From: Rhizopus sp. PT2906
Lineage: Eukaryota > Mucoromycota > Mucoromycetes > Mucorales > Rhizopodaceae
Reading direction: 5' to 3'
Length of the DNA stretch: 64,000 nucleotides
Assembly (NCBI GenBank): GCA_025529335.1
Contig: JAMYHX010000104.1
Location: 1 to 64,000, forward strand
How positions within the stretch are numbered: the stretch's first letter is position 1; each line of letters opens with the position of its first letter. The notes beneath the pieces were generated by a model. The model was not told the DNA's origin. It saw only the letters and a program-made list of their open reading frames with translations, and ran no database searches. A program made the position numbers and the translations under genes. Positions 54,135-64,000 of this stretch are shown here, piece by piece.

Positions 54135-54632
54135 TATTTGAAATTTTCATATTTTTGAAAATATCGATATTCAAAGAGTAGTCCTGATGTACGTTCAAAA
54201 ACATATAAATAACCTTGGTCCTTGCCTCTCCTTGTCAACATCATTCAATTCAATTCAATTCAATTCAAAAAAAATACAAAAAAATAAATCAACATATTGA
54301 ATCAACCCCCTGATACCCTTTTTGGTATCTTGTACTCTGCATGTCTTATGCAAGTTTTTATGATTTATCATTTATGAATTTATCATTTATCATATATCAT
54401 TTATTATTTATCATTTATCATTTATTTTATATCGCATATTTACTTATCCAAATAGTATAAATATCCCCAAATCATTCTCGAAATAAACAACATCTTAAGA
54501 CTTAATCTTCTGACCACAATAACTTTTCTTATATCTTAAGCAACATTTTGCTTATATAACTTCTTTATTTTATCTTTTTACTTTATCACTCAAGACTTAG
54601 CATTATATTGCTCTATATTGATCTTATATAAA
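54135..54632 (+). mobile_element. LTR-like segment 2, with pentamer and TATCATT repeats
   Basis: Two TATA-like sites (ACATATAAATAACC near 54200 and GTATAAATATCC near 54456) and AATAAA sites (near 54282 and 54483) lie in a block ending at the motif at 54633. It includes a (TTCAA)n-type tract at 54243-54268 and a TATCATTTA tandem repeat at about 54366-54426. Probably one or two truncated LTRs. Confidence 0.45.
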
Positions 54633-55021
54633 GATCTGGTGGTCACTACAATAACAAATCCTACTTACAAAACTTACTTTTAACCTTACTACTAACACTT
54701 TTCCCCTTACTAACACCCAATAACACCATAATTGATACTTTTTGGGCTGCGAGATTAAGGTTTGCCCATTTAACGTTTGAACCATAAATGAAATGAACCT
54801 TATATCGACCAACTTTATTTTTAACAGGTATAAAAGGCATTGTCCTTTTCATTTTTCAAAGAATCATTCAATAAATCACTTACGATTTGAATCACAGCCT
54901 TTTCTTTTTATTTTTATCTTTTATTTACTTCTGAACAATCCAAACAAGTGGATTCTGGAACCTCTTTATCTTCTTTATTATTCCTTTTACTTTGTACAAC
55001 TCAGTCTGATCAACTTTACAC
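54633..55021 (+). mobile_element. LTR-like segment 3
   Basis: Opens with GATCTGGTGGTCAC and closes at the next copy at 55022. Inside are GTATAAAAGGC (near 54830) and CAATAAATC (near 54870), then a T/C-rich run. This is the same promoter and poly-A signal order as in the preceding segments, but with unrelated sequence, so it is a different element family or a strongly diverged copy. Confidence 0.45.
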
Positions 55022-55800
55022 GATCTGGTGGTCACACATCGAACTTTGTTGTGGATACTTAAGGATTATAGCAATAAACATAGAATGATTATAGTCATGT
55101 TAAGCATAACCTGAGATTCAATGCATTAATCCCAATTCAGGGCTGCATAACCTTGATTAGATTTTATTGTATTCAATGGTATACTTCTTTGGTACATAAT
55201 AACTGATATAGCCAAGAAGAGCATATTACCTGTTACTGCGCACTGGGTAAATAATATTTACTTGACAACCGTTGCTAGGCTATGGTGTGATTTGATCTCG
55301 ATCCAATTACATTGCTCAGGGTCAAATGCAGTTAGCGTTGGACCCTAATTGCTATTGTTATCTCCGTTTGGAAAATTTTATATCTGATTCAGTAAGGCAG
55401 GTACATTTAATGATCCAATAGGGTCAAGAACAAACAGGAAGATACTTTAGACGAATTGATCGTAATTACTACCTATGAATAAGGATTATTAATTATTCCA
55501 GGTTAGCCAGGTTTACCCGTTGAAGAAAAAGTATAAATAGAGGAAGATTTTTCATGTCAATAAAAGATATCATATTTTGTTATATTCTTTCAATAAGAGA
55601 ATATACACAGTTCTAACAGTATTTCTGTCTTTTCTATTCTACCCTACGTATTTTCCATTATCCCAAACAAACTTTTATTATAACTTTACCTTTTAAACAC
55701 TTTTGATACGAACCCCAAGTCTTACAAAAGACTACGAACACACAAACTTCTATTTTTATTGTCTTTTACAACATACTCGAACCCAAGGTCTACAGAAATT
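55022..55800 (+). mobile_element. Fourth motif copy and LTR-like tail
   Basis: Begins with the last GATCTGGTGGTCAC. A further promoter-like block, GTATAAATAGAGG near 55541 with CAATAAAAG near 55558, is followed by a T/C-rich stretch. No reverse transcriptase, protease or integrase frame occurs, so any element here is non-autonomous or a remnant. Confidence 0.35.
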
Positions 55801-57280
55801 ACAATAATCCTTTCGACGCTATTCTTCAATCTTTTTAGTATGATTTTACTCTTTGTAATTCTAATGTTCCATTGGAGTCACTAATAGACAAAATTAACAA
55901 AACAAATTATGTTATTTCTTCGTCTGAAGTCACTTAGTATCTGTGATTGATTGCTTTGGTTTGATCGCGAAAATTCATGTTCTTCAAATCGTTTTTTTTT
56001 TTTTTTTTTCACTAATCCACTGTGTAATTACGAGATATAAAAACAGCGAATTATGTACCTGCATATTTGTGTATAATTGTATATAACTGTATTTTCGAAA
56101 TAAAAATTTCCTATAGTGAACCACAATAGCTTTGAAATAGCTCAAACATTCTAAAAAATAAGCATTAAAGGATTGGTCCTCTTTAAATAGGACGCAATTC
56201 CCATTAACCTATTAAATACATGTAAATAATTTTTGTTGGTTTAAGAGACTTAAAAGTAAATGGCAAATTTAATTAAAAATCCAATGCAAATAGTAAATGT
56301 AAAAATGTAGTAAATCATAAAAAGCAAGCCTGCCGCATATAATTACAATTTTTGGATTAAAAAAGATAAAAATAATTATCTGTGCTTTCTTTTATGAGTA
56401 ATATTGATTCCAATCATCTTGTATAAAAGAATATTGATTTTCACTTAAATGACATAGTTTCAGCATTAAATTATTCTCTCTACTGTCATAATTAATTACT
56501 ATAACATCTTGAAAAATGATTATACAAGTGCCTTCCTTAAAATCAACTCTTCATTCGTTTAAATATGTTTTTATTTTCCCTACAATGTTTTTTTAAAAGA
56601 AAAAAAAAACACTATCAGAGGATTACTCTGTAGAGTAATAGAACCAAAGAAAGTTTTCTCTTTTTTTTTTTTTTTTTTTTGGTAATTATAATTGTATTAT
56701 TTTAATTTACAAAATTCTCTTGATAAATTTTCTTTTGATTTATCATATTACACTTTTATTGTTGTTTAAAACGCATCAAACATGATAGCGGCTGAATGTC
56801 ATTCGAACCTTGGCTTGCTTTTGTACTTTTAAGCACGTTTGACTCAAATTGTATTATCTTCTTCGAAAATATATTATAGCTTAGTAGTATGAATGGGTAA
56901 TTGTTTTAAAATTCAATAAAACAAGCATAATTAGTAATATAGTAAGCGTAATTCAAAGCGTAACACATTGAGTTGCTAGAGTAGAAAGTTATAGTACAAA
57001 GTCCACTTGATAACATTGTAAATTATTCAATAAACAACAAACAACAAACTAATGACGCATCTCAAAGCGCACGATGCCTTTTATTTTAAGCAACCAAAAA
57101 AAAAGGAATGTTTAATAAGCAAAGTATACCATTTTATTGAACAATGACTTCGCTATTAAAGGTGGCACATATGTTATAGCAACCTTACATTTGATTATTC
57201 TCAGCAATTATAGTGCTATGTTGGCTATAAAAGAGTGTATTAACAGGCTGTAGAAAAATCAAGTGCAATTCTATTTCTTA
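55801..57280. other. Gene-free AT-rich stretch
   Basis: No coding signal on either strand. Contains poly-T tracts near 55991-56010 and 56660-56681 and many short AT repeats. The last bases form the RAD50 3' region. Confidence 0.5.
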
Positions 57281-60200
57281 CTAAGCATCTTTCTTTATAC
57301 GATACTGCTGTCCAGTTATATCATAGCGAGCAAGGTATTCCACGAATTCTTCATCATGCGTAATAATCACAAACTGGAAATTGCGTTGAGTTCGTTTTCT
57401 TGAAATAAGTCTATGTAATTGCTATATGTAAACGAGTATATACTATTTAAGGTTTACAATTTACCTTGCTAAACTTTCAGCCAAACTTTCAATATTCTCT
57501 CTGTCAAGGTTTGTAGTGGGTTCATCCAATGTAAATATACCACAGTTTATACAAAAGGTTTCTGCCAGTGCGAGCCTAATAATGATTGATGCTAATACCT
57601 TCTGGCCTGCACTACATCGGCCTCTCATGTTTAGCTCAGAGCCATTTTGAAACATCACTACCTATGTCAGCGTGTATTAGTAAATTCAAATATTAATCAT
57701 GAGTTAAGGCATACTCTATAGTTGAATGTTCTATTAGCCGCAGACCCCTCGTTATCTGCACGTATTTCTATATAGTCAATATCTACAAGGAATTCAATTA
57801 GTACAAAAAATATTTTGATGCCTTTAGATAACAAAAAACCTCCTCCTTTGTATGTGCTCATCCATAAGCCTTTAATTGTCGTATTCAAATCTTCCATTTT
57901 TAATGAATGATATTTCATGATAGCCGCCTGCAGGACTTTACTATATTTATCAAGATCAGAAACAGCGAGTTCTTTAGTCTTAACATCCAAAAACAGCTGC
58001 CCATAGCGTCCATCAACATCTGCATAATCATTTGACAGTTCTGTTTCATATCTCCTAATCTGATCACGCATTTGAACAAGCTCACCCCTAATACTTCCAC
58101 GCTAAAAATAAGTTAGATAGACAGGATGAATTTCTTATTTATATTGCTTACCTTATCAATTAAATTAGTTTCTTCATCTTGCGCTTTTTGTAATTGTTCT
58201 GTTAAAGCCGAAACATCAGTGCTTCCTTGTTTCTCTTCTAGCTCACGTAATTCATCTTCGCATGTAGCAAGCTCTGCTTGCATTTCTCTGTATTTGATTT
58301 GATCTTGTAAGTCACGCTCTATGCCTCGCCTTTCTGATTCATCCTTTTCCAGTGCGTTAATTCTGTCTGTTGTTTCAGTTATCTGACTCTTTAATCTATC
58401 AATCAATTTTTGAAGCTCAGTACATTGCTCCATTGCACTTTCAAGTTTAGCAGAGCCAGAAGTGGCTTCATCTCTAATTTTAGGAATATTAGTATAAGCC
58501 TGTGTTTAGAAATATTCTAACCAAAATCTATACCTCGAGATACGACGGTTGAGCTCATCAAGTCGCTCAATATATCGCATAAATATATTTTGTTCGGCAA
58601 CAGTATTTTCTTCAGCTATACGCCACTCGCCCATGGCATTTTCGTGTGCAGCAGCAGTTTCTTCAACTTGAGCTTCAAGAGGGGGTATATCTTTTTCAAT
58701 TTTCTACAGAATGTGAATATACATGAGCAAGAATGAACTTCAAATAATGCTTCTCTTTTTTTATATTAACCTTTAGTTCTTCTATATGTTCCTTTAAGTT
58801 CTCTTCGTATTCCTTTAGTTGCATTTCTACACCCACTTTAAAATCTAGTTTATGCTGGCAATTGAGCAAGTTTTCACGAAAATCTCTTATGTTGTTTTCA
58901 ACTGCTTGTATTTGACGACGAGAAAGATCTATATCGTCGTGTAGTCGTTTAATATCACGACGCACTGCTTGACTATATGCATCAATTATTAATATATGCT
59001 CTAATCTATAGTGAATATATATACCTTTTCATAGATATCTCTTCCATATCTTTTTGACAATCAGTCATTGTTCTTGTTGAGCCCATAAAGTTTAATTCAT
59101 TTTCAAGCTCTGAAATATCCCTTTGAAGAGCGTTGGATTCTTTCAGCAAACGTGTTATTTCCTCTGCAGTTTTCAACATATTGTCTATTTTGTTTGTATA
59201 GTTTTCTATTTCTATCAACTCAGCAGACGCCTAAGAGTACCAAGTTAAATAACAAGCAAAAACAATCCTGATTGCCTTTTTTTATCGTACCACATCTGCT
59301 CTATTTGAAGCATTTTCTTTTTCTTTTTCAAATTCTCCAAGGTTTTTCTCAAGGTTAGCAATGTCTTTATTCAATGTTTCAAGCTTAATATAGCTCCCTT
59401 GGGCTGCACGTAGTCGTATTCTCTTATCTTCATTTGTTTTCAGTTTATTGTTCAGTCTTTCTCTCTGGTCTGGAATTCTTTGCATTATAGTTTGTAATTT
59501 TCCTTGAAATGCGTCGTTCTCTACATCTTCATTAAAGCTTCTGGTACATAATGGACAGCATTTAGAGTTTTGTGCTCGTTCAAAGAATTTGCCATAAATC
59601 AGTTCAGCACCACGAATATTCGCAAGCTGCCTTTTTTTCAACACTATTAGTTGTTTTTCAATAAGAGTTACAAAAACTTACTCTTTTATATCTTCAATCG
59701 CCTTTTCATTCTGAGCCAAAGCTTCCATAAACTCAATGTCTCCGCATGCAGCACGAATCGTAGCTTGATGTTCTAAGACAAATAATCAAATTTTAGTAAT
59801 TCAAAAAAAGAAAAGAGGATCTTGTCTTGTACTTTCAATTTCTCGTTTTCTCACGGAAATATGATGCCTTGCAACCCCAATTTTACCATCTGCAGCAGAA
59901 GCCTCATTGTTTGCTTGGTTTCTAAGAGCTTTCAAGTCGTGTATATTCTTTTCTCTTTCTCTATAAAGCAAAAAAAATGGTGTGTTGAGAATCGCAAAGA
60001 AAACATGCTATTGTTTTATACCTTTTAAACGTCAAGAGTTCTCTTTCCAGGTCTTTCTTGGTCGGCTTTTTACCTATTATACTCTGAACGCTTTCTATAC
60101 ATTCTTCGTACCTGAAATATTTAAGTTAGTGGTACGTGACACAAAAGGCTGTAACATCCTTACAATCTATTTAAAATAAGCTCTTTTGATTCCTTTTCGG

Positions 60201-62123
60201 TGCGCTTCAATGACAGTTTAGCTGAAGAATCACTTTGTTTGCTTAATCTATTCATTTCATCGTTTAATTCAGAAGCTCTGTCGTCCAATTCTTTCAATTC
60301 GTTCTCTTTGTTCTGTAGCTTTTCTTTTACAGAATGATCAATAGTAGCCTCTAGTTCCTTTAGCTTTTTTTGCTACACGTAAAAAAAAGGTGAATATTTT
60401 TTATTGTGAGTCACATGTTTCCTTATTATTTACTTCTCTTTCAACTCTTGCTTTTGCATCTTCAATTTCGCTTGTGGACACCTCAAATTCTAGCAATCTG
60501 TTTTTATGAGCTTGTATTTGTGTTTTATCATCTTCCTAAAATACTGCTGTTACATTTACCATATAAAGATTCAAAAATAAAGACTTACAATAAGCTTTGT
60601 CAAACGCTTTTTGCTTTCAATAATTGACAAGTGTCTGCTTCTCAGTAACTGAAGCTCATCAGAGAGCGTGTTTTGTTTTGTTAGAGCGGCAGTTTTATCT
60701 TTTTTCTGTTTTGTTTGAAGAGATGTAACGTGTTTTCTTAGAGAAGTTGCCACTTTTAGACCATCGTGTATAGACATAGACATCCCATGAGTTGAATTTA
60801 TTTTTTCAATCAATTCAATACGTGTTTGAATCTGCTGCTCGATTTGTTCTTTTGCTGCCATTAATCTACCAATAGCTGTGTGCTTTTGCGATAGTTCGTC
60901 CTGTGCCGACTTTAACTTTCTTTCCAGTTTTGATTTTTCGCTCAAAAGCTCAGTTCTTTCTCCAGTGACTTTGCTTTCATTCATCTGATGATTTCTCAGC
61001 ATTATCTTGAGTTCTTCTGTTGATTCTGATCGAGGTGTGATGGTATCTTTAATCGAATTGATTGTGCTCATATAAAAGTCTCTCTTGTTGATAATTTGCT
61101 GTATTTGATCCGTTGTCAAGTTAAAGTCCCGAAACGTGTCCTTGAGCCTGGTAACTTCCTGGTGGACTTGGTTAATTTTTGTATCTACCAAGTCAAGCGT
61201 ATTCAGCTTTGCTGCTGTTTGCTGATTTAGCTGGGTCAGATTACTACGTATTCTCTTTGCTTTTTCAGTATCCGCTTTTAATGCATCCAAACGAACATTT
61301 CCAATCTTGATATTTTCGTGTAATTCCTTTTTTACGTCTTTGATATTATCAAGAGCCGCCTGATATTTCTTTGATGAAAATATCTCATCAAATCTCTTCT
61401 TTAGCACACCTGGTTCTGATAATGGCCAATTGCTTTCTTCTTGGTGACAGAATATCACATTATCCAATATAGCCTTTGGCACACCTAGATGAAGTGGTAA
61501 TTCTGCATCCATATCGGCACATCGACTACTGATACTAAAGACCTATTATATTTTATTTATTATGAAAAACCGACCACGTATAGCATTTTTATTTTTTACC
61601 TCGCCTGTTTGATTATCATATCTTAATAGGGAGTTATCAATTGATTTCAACGTAACTGAGGCTTTCTTTTTGGATACTGCCAGAGAACGACTGCAAATCA
61701 TCTTTTCTCCATTGATATTATAAAACTTTAACTTTACTTGTGCTTTCACTTCATTGGAGCCAGCAACCTTTTTTAATGCATATATGTTGTTAATGTCTCT
61801 CATTCGCGCAAACACATGCACACAGACGTGTGCTCCCTTTTTATATATATATATCGAACCTTTGGATCGTTTACAAATGCACCACCCTTACTGTTAGGTG
61901 GTTGATCACCTGTACATGCATAACGAAGGCACTCAATGATTGTCTACACACAACATGTTATTGCTTCACAATTCAGAAAAAAGAAATGCTTTATTATTAC
62001 AGTTTTTCCAGAGCCATTTGAGCCGACAATTACTGTAAGTGGTGAATTAAACTTTATGTAACTGGCTTCTTCAGGGCTGAATGAGCGAATGCCCAGTATA
62101 GCCATACTTTCTATTTGTGACAT
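57281..62123 (-). CDS. RAD50: DNA repair ATPase Rad50
   Basis: Rad50, with Mre11 and Nbs1/Xrs2, processes and tethers DNA double-strand breaks. The gene is split into well over a dozen exons, with an estimated product of about 1,300 residues. The start MSQIESMAILGIRSFSPEEA leads to Walker A, VIVGSNGSGKT, which ends exon 1; TIIECLRYACTGDQPP and NVIFCHQEESNWPLSEP (Q-loop) follow. Long coiled coils flank the zinc hook KCCPLCTRSF (CPLC). At the C terminus are the signature RGRCSAGQKVLAS, Walker B with D-loop FTLDEPTTNLD, and the end FVIITHDEEFVEYLARYDIT then QQYRIKKDA. All ATPase parts are intact. Single exon limits in the coiled coil were not all fixed. Confidence 0.95.
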
Positions 62124-62369
62124 GCTGATAAAGAAAATAAAAAAGTAGCCATTTGCAGGAAATTCATGTAGCTACGCAAGTGATAAGCCACTGATAAAGG
62201 TTTATTACAACAATTTATTAAAAAACGTTGTTCAGACAAATCACTTGTTTAAAAAGTGTGATTTAGAAAAGATAAAAATGAGAGGATAGAGAAAGCAGTG
62301 AAGAAAGGAAGGATAGTGCTTACACTCTTTTTTCTTTTGTATATGGATTTTTTTTTTTTTTCATGTCAA

Positions 62370-64000
62370 CTATTGTTGATAAGGTTGTTGTTTCTGTGTA
62401 GATCGGTTTGAATGATGATGCCCTCCACCTCTTCCACGCCCACGCCAATTATTTGATCTATTGTGATAGTGAGGATGGCGTTGTTGATGACTATAATGTT
62501 GACGTTGTTGCTGCTGTTGTTGTTGTCCTTGAAGAGGTTGTTGACCATTTATAACCTGTTGTTGTGTTTGATCTTGTTGTTCAGTACTTTGTTGATGCTG
62601 ACGTGTTGCATTAGCTTGTTGTTTATTAGGTTGTTGTATCTGTGCATCTTCCAAAGCATTGGGTGCAACATAAAGGCTTTTGTCAATAACAGGTGGAATA
62701 GGTTGAATTTCGGTTCCTAGTTCGCGTTCAATCTTGTATAAATTGAATCGATCTTCATATGTAATCAAATTGATAGCTAAACCAAGATGACCAAAGCGGC
62801 CGGAACGACCAATGCGATGTAAATAAGTTTCAGCATTCTTGGGGAAATCAAAGTTGATGACAACATTGACTGCCTGAATATCGATACCACGGGTCAAAAG
62901 GTCTATGAGAACAAATGAGTCACCTGTTATATACTCCAAAAAACGCTTTTTACCTGAACAAACCAAGTTACGACAAACACCATTTCTGAAATCATGGAAT
63001 ACACGATTACGATGGCTTTGTAACATTTTAGCATGAGAATAAAAGCAAGAATAACCCAATTCGGTGATCTTCTTTGCCAAGAGTTCCACTCTATTTGTTG
63101 AATTACAGAATATAATAGATTGATTGATTTGAAGCTAAAATAACAGGTTGGCAAACGAGCTAATGCATATAAACAGTCTTACCTTTGAGAATAAAGTATT
63201 TAAACAATGCACCTTTTGTTTTTCTTCCACATAAGCATAGTATTGGGTTACACCGCGTAATGTTAACTCGTCCATTAAATTGATCTCATAAGGTTTAACC
63301 AAGTACTTGTCTTTAAAATTTTTCACAATCATAGGGAATGTTGCACTGAATAACATGATTTGTTTGTTCTTAGGAAAGTAATCCAAAAGTTGTTCAATAA
63401 TAGGTGTAAATTCAGGAGATAACAGTTTATCAGCTTCGTCCATGACAAATGTATGTGCAGCACTAAAATCTGCAACGCCTTTTGATGCCAAGTCTAGGAT
63501 ACGTCCAGGTGTACCAACTACAATATGTACAGTTTCGCTTAAACGCATGATATCATCTTTTAAAGTAGTACCACCTGTGGTCACCATAACTTGAATATTT
63601 AAATGTTTACCGAGTGTTTTACATACTTGAGAAGTTTGAAGGGCTAATTCACGTGTTGGAACAAGTATAAGGGCTTGAATTTTTGGAGTATTAGTAATTT
63701 TTTCTAATGTAGGGATAACAAATGCTGCAGTTTTTCCTGTGCCGTTTTTAGCTCTGGCAAGGATATCACGACCGGCTAGTGCAAGAGGGATAGCTTCTTC
63801 TTGGATAGGTGAGGGACGTTCGAAACCAGCTTCAAAAATGCCCATTAATAGTTCTCGTTTGAGGAAATAATCCTCAAATTCATTTCCTTTTGTTGCAGTT
63901 ACATCCTATTTTATTACCCTTAACATCTCCTTGTTCTTTATTTCTTCCCCTTTCTCTATGTACCTCAGTTTGTGGTCTACTATCTTTTGGTGGAAGTGTA
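62370..64000 (-). CDS. DHH1: DEAD-box RNA helicase Dhh1/DDX6 (5' end outside window)
   Basis: Dhh1 promotes mRNA decapping and translational repression in P-bodies. Exons 63964-64000 (partial), 63183-63905, 62954-63134 and 62370-62902 are read. The partial exon gives PPKDSRPQTE, joining EDVTATKGNEFEDYFLKREL, a Dhh1 hallmark. Helicase motifs: AKNGTGKTA, PTRELALQ, TPGR, DEAD, SAT, TRGIDIQAVN and HRIGRSGRFG. The C-terminal tail is long, rich in Gln and His, and ends with RGRGRGGG, a possible RNA-binding RGG element. The N-terminal residues lie beyond the window. The intron in the partial exon is 63906-63963. Confidence 0.93.

Noticed and set aside
54793..55062. Plus-strand 89-codon and minus-strand 60-codon frames in the LTR region
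   Set aside because: Low-complexity Phe/Leu/Tyr-rich translation of T/C-rich LTR sequence.
1..64000. CRISPR arrays, bacterial operons or prophage
   Set aside because: No regularly spaced repeats, and spliceosomal introns and eukaryotic genes are present throughout.

Overview
This window is nuclear DNA of a fungus, very probably a Mucorales (Mucoromycota) member. Genes are split by many short introns (about 45-75 bp). Intergenic DNA is AT-rich with poly-A/T tracts. The protein set includes a GPI-anchored CotH-family protein (a Mucorales hallmark), SEC72, NSP1, END3 and a compact copper-fist factor. There is no bacterial-type operon logic; genes lie on both strands with short spacers.

Layout. 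1-1560: retroelement leader repeat, a degenerate multi-exon gene and a LINE ORF1 (gag-like) remnant. 2523-7201 (+): branched-chain 2-oxoacid dehydrogenase E1-alpha, then a BAR-PH-ArfGAP-ankyrin (ACAP-like) protein. 7489-7995 (-): four-helix membrane protein. 7996-10477: mostly silent, with an orphan exon-like ORF and a probable small CHCH-like gene. 10478-13119 (+): ARL1 and PEX7. 13303-14826 (-): myristoylatable methyltransferase. 16435-18029 (-): pyruvate kinase. 18785-21253 (+): ribosomal protein eL36 and END3. 21306-23374 (-): SIZ/PIAS SUMO ligase. 23847-25013 (+): G-protein beta subunit. 25130-26580 (-): decayed Fanzor/TnpB-like gene beside a decayed Helitron N-terminal region. 26981-28163 (-): SGF29. 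28535-30458 (+): CotH. 31169-36870 (-): NECAP, AMMECR1, BSD-domain protein, MAD3-like protein and calmodulin. 37041-40011 (+): SPOUT methyltransferase, an unassigned mitochondrial-like protein and an EngB-type GTPase. 40067-45433 (-): low-complexity protein, bZIP factor and RRxS-rich protein. 45805-46153 (+): copper fist. 47040-48045 (-): decayed unknown gene. 48407-50183 (+): NSP1; 50269-50850 (-): SEC72; 51240-52049 (+): NAA40. 52620-55800: LINE remnant, tRNA-Phe and stacked LTR-like segments. 57281-62123 (-): RAD50. 62370-64000 (-): DHH1, cut by the window end.

Most genes are housekeeping: vesicle traffic (ACAP, ARL1, END3, NECAP, SEC72), nucleus and chromatin (NSP1, SGF29, SIZ/PIAS, RAD50, MAD3), metabolism (E1-alpha, pyruvate kinase, PEX7) and signalling (G-beta, calmodulin). 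They form no single pathway. The less ordinary material is the Fanzor/Helitron pair, the copper-fist gene with an 11-nt internal exon, the stem-forming intron of eL36, the retroelement pile-up behind tRNA-Phe, and several exon-like stretches that fit no gene.

Exon limits were read by eye from GT/GC...AG borders, reading frame and family similarity recalled from memory. No search or alignment was run.
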